DNA from: Acanthococcus lagerstroemiae
Taxonomy: Eukaryota > Arthropoda > Insecta > Hemiptera > Eriococcidae
Length of the DNA stretch: 64,000 nt
Direction: 5' to 3'
Assembly: GCA_031841125.1 (NCBI GenBank)
Contig: CM063114.1
Coordinates: forward strand, 44,599,574 to 44,663,573
Below the pieces are notes generated by a model. It searched no databases and was not told where the DNA came from. It worked only from the letters and a program-made list of their open reading frames with translations. The translations under genes and the position numbers were made by a program. Position 1 is the stretch's first letter, and each line of letters starts with the position of its first letter. Positions 21,600 through 33,374 of this stretch are shown in pieces.

Positions 21600-22560
21600 C
21601 AGTCATATAAAACCACATTCCTATACACTGCAAACAGACTATTGAAGGACATCATGGGAAATGAAGAGCCGTTTGGCAGCAAGACTGTAGTTTTGGTTGG
21701 AGATTTTAGGCAGGTTCTGCCAGTAGTTCCACATGGTTCAAGAGCTGCTACAATTGCTAATTCCATCAAGTTTTCTCCTTTATGGCCTACATTCAAGACG
21801 CTGAGACTGACTCAGAACATAAGAGCGGAAGCAGGAGAAAAAGAGTTCTCAGAATTCTTGCTGCAGATTGGTAATGGTACTTTCCCTCATTCCGGCTCTG
21901 AAAAGGGGGGCATTATAAGTACCTGCAAGCATAATTTCTTAGGACATTATAAGAGATGTCTATGGTGAAAAGTTTGACACTCCAGAGGATGTCCTGAAAT
22001 TTTCTAATTTTGCAATTCTGGCACCAAAGAATGATCATTGTCAGAAGATCAACGACAAGATTTTGGACTTGATTCCTGGAGAAGCCAAAACCTATACAAG
22101 CGTGAATAAACTGATCAGTGAGAATGACAGTGAAATCCTGCAATTCCCCGTTAAATTTCTGGATAGTTTAGAGTTGACAGGCTTACCACCAAATAAATTA
22201 CACTTAAAAGTTGGTGCGATTGTTATGTTGCTACGTAATATGAATGCGGCACTGGGACTGCTGAATGGGACACGACTAATTGTGAGGAACATGTACACGA
22301 ATGCACTGGATCTGGAAATAATAACTGGGGTGGAGTGCGGTAGAAGGATATTACTCCCAAGAGTGGACCTGTCGCCAGCGGATTCCACCTTGCCTTTTCA
22401 TTCAAAAGGAGACAATTTCCAATAAAGTTAGCCTTTTATATGACGATCAACAAGGCCCAGAGATAGACGCTGGAGAAGGTTGGGATATATCTACCCGAGT
22501 ATGTCTTCAGTCATGGACAATTATGCGCAGCTCTGTGGCGGACAACTTCGTTTAATAATT
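21600..22560 (+). pseudogene. Helitron PIF1-type helicase, C-terminal half
   Basis: The first frame reads ANRLLKDIMGN, FGSKTVVLVGDFRQVLPVVPHGSR, IKFSPLWPTFKTLRLTQNIRA and FSEFLLQIGNG. A shift near 21930 moves to a second frame: FAILAPKNDHCQKIND, FLDSLELTGLPPNKLHLKVGAIVMLLRN, GLLNGTRLIV. A third frame after 22425 reads FYMTINKAQ, a stop, then QLCAALWRT. VGDFRQVLPV is helicase motif II/III territory, and the NG.R and T.NKAQ blocks are late PIF1 motifs. Helitron Rep/Hel proteins carry this domain for unwinding during rolling-circle transposition. The Rep nuclease and the Walker A region are absent, and at least two frameshifts disable it. Confidence 0.85.
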
Positions 22561-22679
22561 TAAAAATCCAAGTATAACCCGGAAGCTATAATACTGCAAT
22601 TATGGTGTGGAAGGAGGTCTTGTAATATGATAACTTTATACATTTTTGTAATTTTCATTTTTTTTTTTTTTAAATATAT

Positions 22680-22830
22680 AGAATAGAGATATGTGGTGCG
22701 CTGCTAGTTTGTATTTTAAAAGCAAATATACATTGTACCGTTTTCGAAAGTTGTCGTGTCGTGAATTTACCGCGGAGATTTTAATCTCACCAGACATTAC
22801 ATGGTCCTCCGGGCCGGATTCTTTTCAAGA
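22680..22830 (+). mobile_element. BEL/Pao LTR end with primer-binding region
   Basis: TGGTCCTCCGGGCCGGAT at 22803-22820 follows sequence ending CATTACA. The same string follows the 5' LTR end of the BEL relic at 28.3 kb (minus strand). This looks like an LTR 3' end plus the start of the internal region of another BEL copy. No gag follows. Confidence 0.55.
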
Positions 22831-22988
22831 GTGAAATTCTCAAAGAACGGCAGAAAGTGAAGTGATGTGTCGTGTCTCGTTTTGTCTATTAACTATGACT
22901 GAGCCATTTAACAATGTGTTGGTACAAGTGCAGTCTTTTGGTCATTACCAACCACATCAAGCTGTACCTTGACGTAGCACATTGTATA

Positions 22989-23558
22989 CAGGGTTAGTCA
23001 GTTTTCGACGCAGCATAGAAAAACTCCGTTAGCTGCGTGCAAATCTGACTCAACGTGTTGGTAGCGTATTGTACTTAGTCAGAATTCGATGCAGCATACC
23101 AAAAAGTATCATTAAATTCGTTGAGAAAATTTTCCGATAATTTTTGAAGAATTTCCTAGGAAATATTCGGGGAAAAACGCCGATGGTTTGTGAAGGATTT
23201 TATCAAAAAGCTTCAGAAAAAATGTTCGATAATGTCCGAAGAATTTCATTGTAAATCTTCGGAAAAATCTCTCATAATTTTTAAAGAATTTCATCAGAAA
23301 GTTTTAGAAAGAATTTTGATAATTTCTGCATTGTTATGCAGTTTAAAATTCCATCAGAGATTTTTCCCGGATATTTCTTGTGAAATTCTTCAAAAGTTAT
23401 CGGAAAAAACTCCCCGATCCATTTTTCGTTCCACTAACAGCGATTTCTTCTGCTGCATCGAATTCTGACTAAGTACAATACGCTACCAACACGTTGAGTC
23501 ACATTTGCACGCAGCTAACGGAGTTTTTCTATGCTGCGTCGAAAACTGACTAACCCTG
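22989..23558. mobile_element. 570-bp MITE with long TIRs at TA
   Basis: It is bounded by TA at 22987-22988 and 23559-23560. It starts CAGGGTTAGTCAGTTTTCGA and ends with its inverse. The inverted arms are about 115 bp each and nearly perfect (shared CTCCGTTAGCTGCGTGCAAA and GTGTTGGTAGCGTATTG). The interior is degenerate 40-50 bp repeats (GAAGAATTTC, TTCGGAAAAA, GATAATTT). TA target and CAGGG ends suggest a Tc1/mariner-type parent. Confidence 0.9.
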
Positions 23559-23560
23559 TA

Positions 23561-24965
23561 TGCCGAATGTTCAGACCTTGTAGTCCACTGCATTTTTCCT
23601 CAGATTGCTGTTAACCTTTTCACGAACACGTATGTGACACAGAAGTTTTTACCTACAGACGGCCGTCACACATTTGTGACATCGATTGTACATGTATAGA
23701 GAATAAAATATCTACGATAAAAGTAATAATAAGAGTAATAAGACCGCAAACAGATTTAAACAAAAAGTTCAAGGCAACGACGACGAAGATCAGATTTGAA
23801 AAGCATACGAAAGACGGGGGACTGAATCCCTGTGAACTTTCACAATAGAAGTGCTGGATTTGTCGCCGCACAGCAGTGCGATCCAGTAAGGGAAGAAGGA
23901 AGAAAAGCGAATCCAGAAAGTGAGAAACTACATTAGATTTGTTTTCAGTTTTAAATAATATTTTTCACTCCATTTTTTCATGTTCAGTCTTCAGCTACAG
24001 TGGAAAATCGGAAGATTTACGTTCTAGATGAGTCAAAACCTTTAATTGGAAGATTTTATTTATTTGGAAGCTTCGTATATGTAGCGATATACGGGCTCGT
24101 AAACTTGCTCCATATTTTATAAGTGAAATATACATGTCGAATTTATTCGCCTGTTTTTCCGTGCTCCCACCATACAGATCAGAATATCGCGCTCGCGTCT
24201 TAAATTTGAAATTTTCGCGATATATACTTCGTATATATGTTCGCGGAAGTTCTTTGATAAAGTTACACGCTGTTTGAAACAAATGAGGTGGAAAACGAAA
24301 ATATTTTGTCAACTTTGGCGGCATTCCCGGCGAACAAGATACCGAATGGATCTCCGGCAGCGCATGTACACGTAACACTCATCCGGGCTCTATCCGCGGC
24401 CCCCGGATACGAAGGGCCTTTAAAACGTGAAAATTTTTCATTAAAAATGTCTAGAAATGGCTCGTTTGGAAAAGCAAATAGAATAAAAGCCTTTTCACGG
24501 GCTGGAAATTTTTCCTTATTTATCCGTTAAGTTCTTAATTTTCCGTTCTTTGTCTTTCCATTTGCAGAAGAAGTTTTTAAAACGTTTGTTCGTCAGACGG
24601 AAGTTCTTAATTTTTTGCTTTTTGCGCTTTCGGCCCCGGTTTCAAATTTTTATTTTCTCTCAGAAGTTTTATATAGTTTTTCTTCTTTCGGTCGCGAACG
24701 TCTTTCGGTTCAATTTTATACGCGGCTAAAACAAACAGCGTGAAATTAAAGCGTAGCGCAATTTCAATATTCATTTTATTTCGCTGTTTTTGCACCTTCA
24801 GTCGAGAGAGAGCGACATGTTTTACCGACTTTTCGAAGAATTCGAAAGGAGGTATTGTTTTTGTTCATAGGGTGGGGGTTTGAGGTCAGAGTGAATTTTC
24901 TTGACGTTTTGAGGTGTGAGGAGTTCGAAAATATCATTCATTCTATTTCAGGTATCCTTATATAG
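23561..24965. other. No gene recognised
   Basis: AT-rich and apparently single-copy sequence. Short frames on both strands show no domains. Confidence 0.4.
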
Positions 24966-25230
24966 AGCTATGGCTATCTTTGCGAGACCCGGTATATCAT
25001 CCAGGCGACCCGAGACCCGGTCTTATTTATCAAGATAGAAAAAAAAAGTATTAGTAAGTTTTGCAGTATTTGGCAGTATAAATACAGGCATTGTGCGAGG
25101 GGTAAGAAAATCTGAAAAAAAAATTATATACTGTATATCATATATCCCAATATCTTTGTGAGACCCTGGACATTCAGCGGTATAATGAGACCCACTTCAG
25201 GTTTGTAACTAACATTGCGAGGCCCAGCAA
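24966..25230. repeat. TTTGCGAGACCC motif cluster (left)
   Basis: TATCTTTGCGAGACCCGG at 24982, CCCGAGACCCGG just after, AATATCTTTGTGAGACCCTGG near 25150, and ATTGCGAGGCCC near 25212. Inverted versions occur at 36.94-37.20 kb. Confidence 0.5.
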
Positions 25231-25488
25231 CGTTGCCAATATTACTCCTGATGGAATCATGTTGTCGTTGCATTCCAGTCGGGATAAGCGACGTGTACCG
25301 CAGTTACAGGATAGTGCGAGTAAGATGAATTGCGAGGCGAGGTACAAAGTGAATGTTAGCAGGCTCGCCAATCGTCTCGGCATTCCTCTCCCTAATCGTG
25401 CCGCTTGCGTCTGGTGCGGTACAGGAGTCAAAGACAGGATTTAAACAATATGACCAAACCAATGAAGGTTCCAAAAATATCTTTGTAT

Positions 25489-26025
25489 TCAGGCTGTTAC
25501 TCTCACCAATCTGATATAATTGGAAAAATCTAATAAAAATGACTTTTGTTTATTGAATACAGAACAGACAAACACCTTTCGAGCTTGTCTAACTTCCGGC
25601 GGTTGTATCCTAGAAGGCTGAAATTTAACTTCTTCAGTAAAAGGATCAGCATTTAACGTTAAAAATTCAGGACCATGCCACCATAAGTTACTATTTTTCA
25701 ATTGCTCTGCTGTTAGACCTCTCGATAGCAAATCAGCTGGATTTTTATTTGTGCTAATATAATCCCACTTGGCTCCTGCTTGATTTTCTTGAATCTTTTT
25801 TACACGATTAGCCGCAAAAGGACGCCACCGAGAATATACTGAATTAATCCAACATAAGCTGATTTGAATATCTGACCGAAGTCTAATTAAATTTATTTTG
25901 TGGGTTAGTGTTACACTTTTTAAAGTTGATTGCAAAATTTCAGTTAGCACTAATGCTTCGCTTAATTCCAATCGAGCCATTGACACTTTTTTGAGTGGAG
26001 CCACTCTTGATTTTGCATAAAACAA
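25489..26025 (-). pseudogene. BEL/Pao pol: RNase H region
   Basis: The minus frame reads FYAKSRVAPLKKVSMARLELSEALVL, then LRSDIQISLCWINS, RWRPFAANRVKKIQE, DYISTNKNPADLLSRG and LWWHGPEFL. This order (RLEL..A, a catalytic-type D, W.N, F.ANRV..IQ, NPADL.SRG, LWW.GP) is diagnostic of the RNase H and connection part of BEL/Pao pol, which removes RNA during reverse transcription. The frame stops at 25489, and nothing of the integrase core or the 3' LTR follows, so the relic is truncated here. It continues a pol relic read from 28.0 kb downward. Confidence 0.85.
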
Positions 26026-26624
26026 ATTACATTATGCAATCCCATTTTTGATCACTCTTAAATAAATAGCTCCGCCATAGGCCTTTTCAGAAGCGTCTGA
26101 AAAACCATGAATTTCAACAAAATCAAAGCTATTGTATGAATGTACCGTGGAATAGAAATGTGTTTCAAATATTCGAGATCTTTTTCAAAATCAGACCAAA
26201 ATTTAAGTAAATCATCTGGTAAAATTTCATCCCACTTAACTTTCAATTCCCATAACTGTTGCATGAAAATTCTGGCTCTAATAGTAATAGGCGATAAAAT
26301 TCCAAAAGGATCAAAAATGGATGCACTAGTGGATAAAACGTTACGCTTAGTCATGGAAATAGATTGGTTAATATGAAACCAAATATTATAACAATCATTT
26401 TCTGGATCCCAAATCACACCTAGAGTTTTTATCACGTAATCAGTACCAAAATGCAAAGTAAATTTCTTTTCTAAATGTTCAGGTGGAATTCTTGATAAAA
26501 TTCGTTTATCATTGGCGCACCATTTTTTCATAGGAAATCCACCGGATAACAATAATTCAGAAAATTGATTTTTTATATCTATGGCTTCTTCCAACAACGA
26601 GTTTGCTCCTGTAAATATATTATC
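26026..26624 (-). pseudogene. BEL/Pao pol: second half of reverse transcriptase and connection
   Basis: It begins right after the MITE with VDNIFTGANSLLEEAID, the residues following the catalytic Y of the polymerase active site. It continues FPMKKWCANDKRIL, DYVIKTLGVIWDPENDCY, TKRNVLSTSASIFDPFGILSPITIRARIFMQQLW, WDEILP and FWSDF..DL. The LGV.W, S..S..FDP.G...P and R.F.Q.LW blocks are typical of BEL/Pao pol. A frameshift or stop near 26030-26060 separates it from the RNase H frame. Confidence 0.85.
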
Positions 26625-26626
26625 TA

Positions 26627-26981
26627 CCCGATGCGCGAAATCTCACCAGCCCGGGTATCTAAAGGGAATCTGGGGTAGCCGAAGGGTTTCTGGGTAGCCA
26701 GAGGGTATCCGAGGGTAGCCAATGGGTAGTTTTTCCGCAGGTAGCTAAAGGGTATTTAGAGGGTAGTCACAGGGTTACCAGAGGGTATCTGTAGGGTTCC
26801 ACGGGTAACCAGAGGGTATCCAGTTATACCTACCACACGTGATCTGTCAGCGTAAATGGAGGGTTCTGATTGGCTGAATGACAATTTATGGAAAGTAATC
26901 TGAGGGTATCCGGAGGGTATCTGAGGGTTGCAAAAGGGTATATTTTCCGGGGTAGTTTGGGGTATCTGATTGCGCATCGGG
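26627..26981. mobile_element. 355-bp MITE inside the BEL RT active site
   Basis: Ends are inverted CCCGATGCGC and GCGCATCGGG, with TA on both sides (26625-26626 and 26982-26983). The interior is built of short direct repeats (GGGTAGCC, GAGGGTATC, AGGGTATCT). Removing the insert and one TA restores an uninterrupted reading of the pol motif. Confidence 0.9.
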
Positions 26982-28010
26982 TACATAGCAGTCATTAAGA
27001 AGAGCCGTTTTTGCCCTTTACAAATTTCTCATCAGCACTTTCTGCTAAAGTTTTGAGACAATGAGTGGCTATATAAGGAGAGGAAGATAATCCGAATGGA
27101 AGGGTAATTAATTCATACGTTTGAATATTCTCATTTGGATTGTTTCTCCATAAACATCTCAATAGAGGAGTGTCATTTTCATCTACTAAAATCTGTCGAT
27201 ACATCTGACCTATATCTGCTGCAAATAAAAATTTATTCAGCCGAGAACGAAGTAAAATTGATATTAAATCAGATTGCACGACAGGGCCAATCATAAGGCA
27301 ATCATTCAATGACAATCCTGATGTAGTAGGCTCACTCGCATCCCAAACTAAGCGATTTTTGTGCTTGTAGAATCAGCTTTCACTACGATACGATGAGGAA
27401 TATAATAAACGCTAGGTGGATCTGACATAATATTCTGATTAATCAATTTCACATGACCTTGCTCAATGTAACTATTCATTTCAATTTGATATTCGGATTC
27501 AAGCTTTCATTTTTTGCAAGTTTTTTCTCTAAAGCATATAATCGATTGAGTGCTTGTTGTTTTGAGGCTCCTAATTGCTCTCGAGGTAGGCTTAGTGGCA
27601 AACAAATTTTAAATTTTCCGATATTTTCATTAAACACAAACACACGCCGATGAGTTCTAATAAAATGTTCTTCACATTCTAATTCTTGTTGAGTCATAAT
27701 AATTTCTGACTGTTGATCATCAAAAAACCACAGGCACTCTATTATTTTTCCTAAATTCTCAGGTTGCAAAACAAAAAAATGAACTTGAAAATAATTCATT
27801 CTGATTTACAACCTCACCTGCTTCTAACCAACCAAATTGAGAAGCAAATATTTTCGAAGTTAAATTTTTAATTTTCATAGGTTGTGGTTTCAAAATTTTT
27901 CAAAAAACACCAGCCCCTAGCAGTAAATGTACAGGTTGAGGAATATTAAACGAAGGGTCTGCTAGAATTAGATGCTCTGGAAAACACCAATTTTCAATTG
28001 AAAAAAAATC
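26982..28010 (-). pseudogene. BEL/Pao pol: protease linker and first half of reverse transcriptase
   Basis: From 28.0 kb downward the frames read FPEHLILADPSFNIPQPVHLLLGAGVF, a TGA stop at 27900-27902, then KILKPQPMK and FASQFGWLEAGEVVN. Next come IECLWFFDD, ELECEEHFIRTH and LPLSLPREQLGASKQQAL. After a frameshift near 27370 come SLNDCLMIGPVVQSDLISILLR, KFLFAADIGQMYRQILVDE, LRCLWRN and YELITLPFGLSSSPYIATHCL. These are the BEL/Pao protease tail and fingers/palm, including the AADI.QMYRQI block with the first catalytic Asp. Several lesions make it non-functional. Confidence 0.85.
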
Positions 28011-28305
28011 ATAGGCACTGCTTCAGCTATCCTCTCTACAATCAGGCATTTCAGATTTAATTCGAAGGAAGAATTCCTTGCTTTAATAGTGACTGACGTA
28101 GAGAATTTCACTGAAATGCATCGCACAGTCACTGCTAAGCGAACGCCACACTCCGAAAAACCGCAAGCACGAATGTCACCACTTGTTGAAAAAACGGCTG
28201 ACTGAAAAAAAAAAATTGAATAAATTATTAACGGGCACTAACTTTCAGAATTTTATACTCAGTATACAACAAAACTGCCGGACAGATCCGGCCCGGAGGA
28301 CCAAA

Positions 28306-28740
28306 TGTTCAATCAAGAGACACAAAAATCAAATTCAAAAATCTTGATGATTTATTTTACATCCGAAACATTCGAGCGCACAAACAGAACTCAACTAACC
28401 GAGGGAAAAAATATCTGACCTCGAAGCATGATCCGAAAACTGAAAATTCCCCAACTCGCAAAACAGATAATAAAAAAAAGAGAAACTACGAATCGAATTA
28501 CCTGACTAGGGGGAGACGAATCAAATACGAAAGAAATGAGGATGATGCATTCGAGCCGAACAATAGAACAATTGAAAAGATAAAACTACGACTACAAAGA
28601 AAACAAAGAATTATTATGTAGCCTGAACATATGGGGAATAGAATGAAAAGAAAGTCAATGCAGAGCTATAGAAATGAGAAACATGAAGAGTAATTGTAAA
28701 TAAAGAGAAGGACGAGAGGAAAAAGGAAAAAGGCAAAGTT
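28306..28740 (-). mobile_element. Probable 5' LTR of the BEL relic (outer end uncertain)
   Basis: On the minus strand the LTR would end TTGATTGAACA at 28306, directly before TTTGGTCCTCCGGGCCGGAT, where a primer-binding region is expected. Between the LTR and the protease linker, 28011-28305 has no readable gag. The far end is set only by a change to purine-rich sequence. No matching 3' LTR is present. Confidence 0.45.
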
Positions 28741-30140
28741 TTAGGCCTGATTTTTTATTGTTGGTTCAATGGCCGGCGGATCACTTCTCTCACGGTTCTT
28801 TCTTTTTATTGTAGGAGAACGTGGAGAGGGGAGAGAGGAAACGAAGGAAGTTAGATCGAAGTATAAGAAAAGAAGGATGTGAGGGATTGGAGAAGAGAAG
28901 AAAATGCAGCAGGAGAAAACGAACGGAGGTAGGGTTTTGAGTGTTACTTTATTTCTGTTACCCCATGGACTAATCTGCCTTTTTTCTTGAAATACTCTCT
29001 TCATCTCTTAGGGGAGGGGTAGGTGGAAAATGAAAAAAGGGATAAAGATTAGGGGTGGATATGGAAAGAGATTGGGTTTAAGTTCAGATGGATTAGGTTT
29101 ATGTCAGTATTTCTCCAATTCAGATTTCTCGATACAAAAGCTGAGATAATACGACAAACTTATAGACCCGAGTTTCGAAGAAAAATTCTAATGTCAAAAA
29201 TGGTGATGATGTTGGCCTTTTCCCAGCTTCCTTTTCTATCGTCCCCTGAGAAATATCCTTCTGTTTCCACATTTGTTTAGAACTGTATGAAATTTCAGAT
29301 GAATTCAATCAATGTACCAGGATGTCCTATCAGTAATAAGACGTGTACACTTTCTTCTTCAGAATTGTCATGAAAATAAACGACGTACCAGTTTGAGTTT
29401 AGTGTGTCCTCAGTACTGTCTCAATAGAATCCATATGATATGTACCCAAAGGTACCAGGAACCGAAGTGAGTAATATAATCCTCATAAACTGATGTTTTT
29501 TACAACTAGCCCGTCCCAGACCGAAGGAAAGTTCAGAAAGAGGGTGAATGTGGGAGTGAGAGAAAGGATGAAAGAAAGAGGTGGAAAGTGAGGGTGAGAA
29601 GAGTATAGAGGCGGGAGAGGGGGGGAGAAAGAGAGAATGCAAGAAGGAGGAGACCAGGAGCAAGACATGGAGCGAGCAAGTGATTGAGTGAGAGAAGATT
29701 AGAGCGAGAAGATTGAGAAACAAGATTTATACACTCATGATTATTTACTAATTGCACACTTTCCAGTAATTTCACATCCTAGTTTGAGAGTAAGATGAGA
29801 TGGATGTTGAAAAATAATTACAATGAATTAAATGATGGTGCTATGCCACGTGTAAAACAGAATAGGCCGTCTAAAATGAGAACTCACTTAGGTACCTTCA
29901 GAGAAATGGGTGTAATTTCCTCTGTTTGTTGTATAGCTGGCCAAACCAAAATTATATTATATTAATAAAGAATACACCGATACAACAGAACGAACTCAAC
30001 AACATTTTGTGAAAATAATGTACGCACCAAAAAAGCAGAATAAACAGTAAAGTTATCATCACAGAGAATAAGAACAAACTATCATGCTCACCATATCCAA
30101 ACTGAATTAAATTTGAACGTTAAAGTAATGGAAAACATTA
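28741..30140. other. No gene; purine-rich tract at about 29500-29720
   Basis: The plus strand is GAGAGA/GGAGA-rich at 29500-29720 and moderately so at 28800-28900. Serine- and proline-rich minus frames there are by-products of composition. Confidence 0.5.
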
Positions 30141-30375
30141 ATACTCGTAATGTCAGAAATGAGGTAGAAACATTAAAAATGTCACAAACGCATCAGACAG
30201 GTCACAGAAAGGTTAGAAATGTCAGAAATGGGCCAGAAAACGAGTCAGACGATTGGAATCTTGACGTTTGTACATTGCAGTAGAAACGTCAGGAATGGGT
30301 CAGACATGTTAGAAAAAGGTCAGGAAACGGGTCAAACAATTAAAATCTTGATGTTGGTGCATTACTATAGTGAAA
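30141..30375. repeat. Short GTCAGAAATGGG-type repeats
   Basis: Many words such as GTCAGAAATG and GGTCAGAAA. There is a longer direct repeat of about 89-bp period (AATCTTGACGTTTGTACATT near 30258; AATCTTGATGTTGGTGCATT near 30345). Confidence 0.6.
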
Positions 30376-30479
30376 AGTAGGCGGAGTTAGTCTTAGTGTC
30401 ATAGGCTGGCCCAGTTCTGACGCATTCTGACTGAGTCAAAACGTCAGAAAGCATGGGTCCATTACCCTGGCCCCCCAAG

Positions 30480-30710
30480 TTTGATTGTAGACCCGATTTT
30501 TAGGTAGGGGAAATGTACCCGAAATGTACCCAAATGTACCGCTATTATTACAAAATGTACCTCCTCCCCATGCGAAGGGGGAACTAAAGTACTTTGGTGG
30601 GACCAGGGTAACGGGAGCCCCCCCCCCCATTTGTCTGATTTCGTCAAATTTGGTTCGAATGAAATGTACCCGAAATGTACCACCAATTATCTGAAATGTA
30701 CCTCCCTTAT
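30480..30710. repeat. GAAATGTACC repeats
   Basis: About seven occurrences of AAATGTACC, irregularly spaced, with a C-run near 30630. It lies just before the 291-bp satellite. Confidence 0.6.
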
Positions 30711-30714
30711 CGCC

Positions 30715-32640
30715 GCAGGGGGAGGATCAATTTTTTGACCCAAACTGACCAATTTTTAAAACTTTTTCCTGTGTATCCCGGGTACGGAGCGTCGCCGCCC
30801 AATTTGACCACCGAATTACAACTCAGCGTGGAAAATCGAATCAAAAACCGTCCCTGAATTCAAAATTTTTGGTTTTTTCGAATTTTGAAAATTTCTCCAG
30901 ACTTACATCATGTCTTTTTTGGGGCAGAAATTTTTTCGGAGAGCTTCGGCGTCGGCGCGGGTGCTAATTACTCAATTTTTCGAGGCGAATTCAAATCCGT
31001 CATCAAGATTTACCTTGAGTAATTTTTTAACCCAAACTCACCAAAATTTTTAAACTTTTTTCAGGGTATCTCGGGAACGGAGCGTCGCCGCCAAATTTGA
31101 CCACCGTATTCGAACTCAGCGTTAAAAATTGAGCCGAAAACAGTCTTTGGTTCAAAATTTTTGGTTTTTCTAATTTTGAAAATTTTTCCATTATACATCA
31201 TGTCTTTTTTGGGGCAGAAATTTTTTCGGAGAGCTTCGGCGTCAGCGCGGGTGCTAATTTCTCAATTTTTCGAGGCGAATTCAAATCCGTCATCAAAATT
31301 GAGCTGGAGTCATGTTTTGACTCAAACTGACCAATTTTTTAAATTTTTTCCTGTGTATCCCGGATAAGGAGCGTCGCCGCCTTTAACCACCGAATTCGCA
31401 CTCAGCATGAAAAATCGAGTCGAAAACAGTCCCTGAATTCAAAATTTTTGGTTTTTTCGAATTTTGAAAATTTCTCTAAACTTACATCATGTTATTTTTA
31501 GGGCAAAAGAATTTTCGGAGAGTTTCGGCGTCGGCGCGTGTACTTATTTTCTCGAGGCGAATTCAAATCCGTCATCAAAATTGACCGGGAGTCATTTTTT
31601 GACCGTGACTGACCAATTTTTCCAATTTTCTCTTGTGTATCTCTAGAACGGAACATCTCCACCAAATGTGATCACCGAATTCGATTTCAGCGTTAAAAAT
31701 TGAGCCGAAAACAGTCTTTGTTTCAAAATTTTTGGTTATTCTAATTTTGAAAATTTTTCCATACTTACTATACGTACATCATGTCTTTTTTGAGGCAAAG
31801 AAATTTTCGGAGAGCTTCGGCCTCGGCGCGGGTGCTAATTACTCAATTTTTCGTGGCGAATTCAAATCCGTCGTCAAAATTGAGCTAGAGTCATTTTTTG
31901 ACCCAAACTGACCAATTTTTTAAACTTTTTCCTGTGTATCCCGGGTACGGAGCGTCTCCGCCAAATTTGACCACCGAATTAAAACTCAGCGTGGAAAATC
32001 GAATCAAAAATCGTCCCTGAATTCAAAATTTTTAGTTTTTTCGAATTTTAAAAATTTCTCTAGACTTACATCATGTTATTTTTGGGGCAAAAGAAATTTC
32101 GGAGGGCTTCGGCGTTGGCGCGGGTACTGATTACTTATTTTCTCGAGGCGAATTCAAATCCGTCATCAAAATTGAGCTGGAGTCATTTTTTGACCCAGAC
32201 TAACCAATTTTTCCAATTTTCTCTTGTGTACTTCTGGAACGGAACGTCTCCGCGAAATTTGACCACCGAAGTCGATTTCAGCGTTAATAATTGAGCCGAA
32301 AACAGTCTTGAGTTCAAAATTTATGGTTTATTCGAATTTTGAAAATTTCTCCGTACACATACATCATGTCTTTTGTAGGGCAAAAAAATTTTCGGGGAGC
32401 TTCGACGTCGGCGCGGGGGCTAATTACTCAGTTTTTCGAGGCGATTTCAAATCCGTCGTCAAAATCGAGCTGGAGTCCTTTCTTGACCCAAACTGACCAA
32501 TTTTCCCAATATTTTCCTGTGTATCTCGGGACCTGCTCGTTGCCCTCGAATTTGACCACCGAATTAGAACTCAGCGTGAAAAATTTAGTTATTTTCGAGA
32601 ATCGAAGGAATTCGATCGAAGATTTCTCATGAAATCCTTT
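30715..32640 (+). repeat. 291-bp satellite, about 6.5 monomers in A/B alternation
   Basis: ACATCATGT occurs at about 30905, 31195, 31485, 31776, 32068 and 32361, giving a period of 290-293 bp. Each monomer has TTTTTTGACC.AAACTGACCAA, GTGTATC.CGGGAACGGAGC, TTGACCACCGAATT and GGAGAGCTTCGGCGTCGGCG. Monomers alternate between one with GTCCCTGAATTC and one with GAGCCGAAAACAGTCTTTG. It is not coding. Confidence 0.9.
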
Positions 32641-33370
32641 GAAAATCATCGCAGATTTCCCCTGAATATTATTATTGAAGTGAGGCTACACAAATGATCC
32701 ATGTCTTGAAGAATCAGAAACATGTTCTTTCATTGAGTCACGAGAAAAGAAGTTTTTTTTTCTTCGGGAGGAGAATTTCGATCCTCTCTTTGAGGAGAGA
32801 AAAGAAGGTTGCCTCTTTTCTTTTATGAATGAAATGAATTTCTCTCCTTTGGGGAAATTGAATTTTCTTTCTACGAGAAAAGAGAACATTGTCGTTTCCA
32901 TTTCTTGAATGTAAACCGTTCCTATCTTCCAGGAACAGAACCCATTTCTGTTTTTAAGGAAATTGAATTAAATTATCCTTTCCCCGTCTTAATGTAAAAA
33001 GCTTATTTCTTTCTCCGGGATCCGGCAAGGTGTCTTCCAATAAAAGTAAGAAAATCATCTATTCCTCACATCTACTAGACAAAACGTACCTACTTTTTTT
33101 TCACCTTTGCGAAAGAAAAATCTGCATTTTTTTTGTTAAAACAGAAAGAAAAGCGTGTCCTTTCCACGAGAAGTAATTTGTCCGCATATAAGAGAAAGTG
33201 ACGATTTTCCCATTGAACTAGATTTTGTTTTGACCTACAAAATTTGTTGTCATTATGCTTTGATTATTTTTTCATTATATGACTGAGATTTTTTATTGAT
33301 TTTACATAGGCAGTTTTGTGTGTCAGAGCTATTTGATAATTAATAATAACGAATTGAGTTCAATTTTTAC
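32641..33370. other. No gene recognised
   Basis: Opens with GATTTCTCATGAAATCC-like sequence related to the MITE interior repeats at 14.7 and 23.2 kb. There are inverted words near 32755-32800 (GAGGAGAATTTCGATCCTC). Otherwise AT-rich. Confidence 0.4.
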
Positions 33371-33374
33371 GAAT

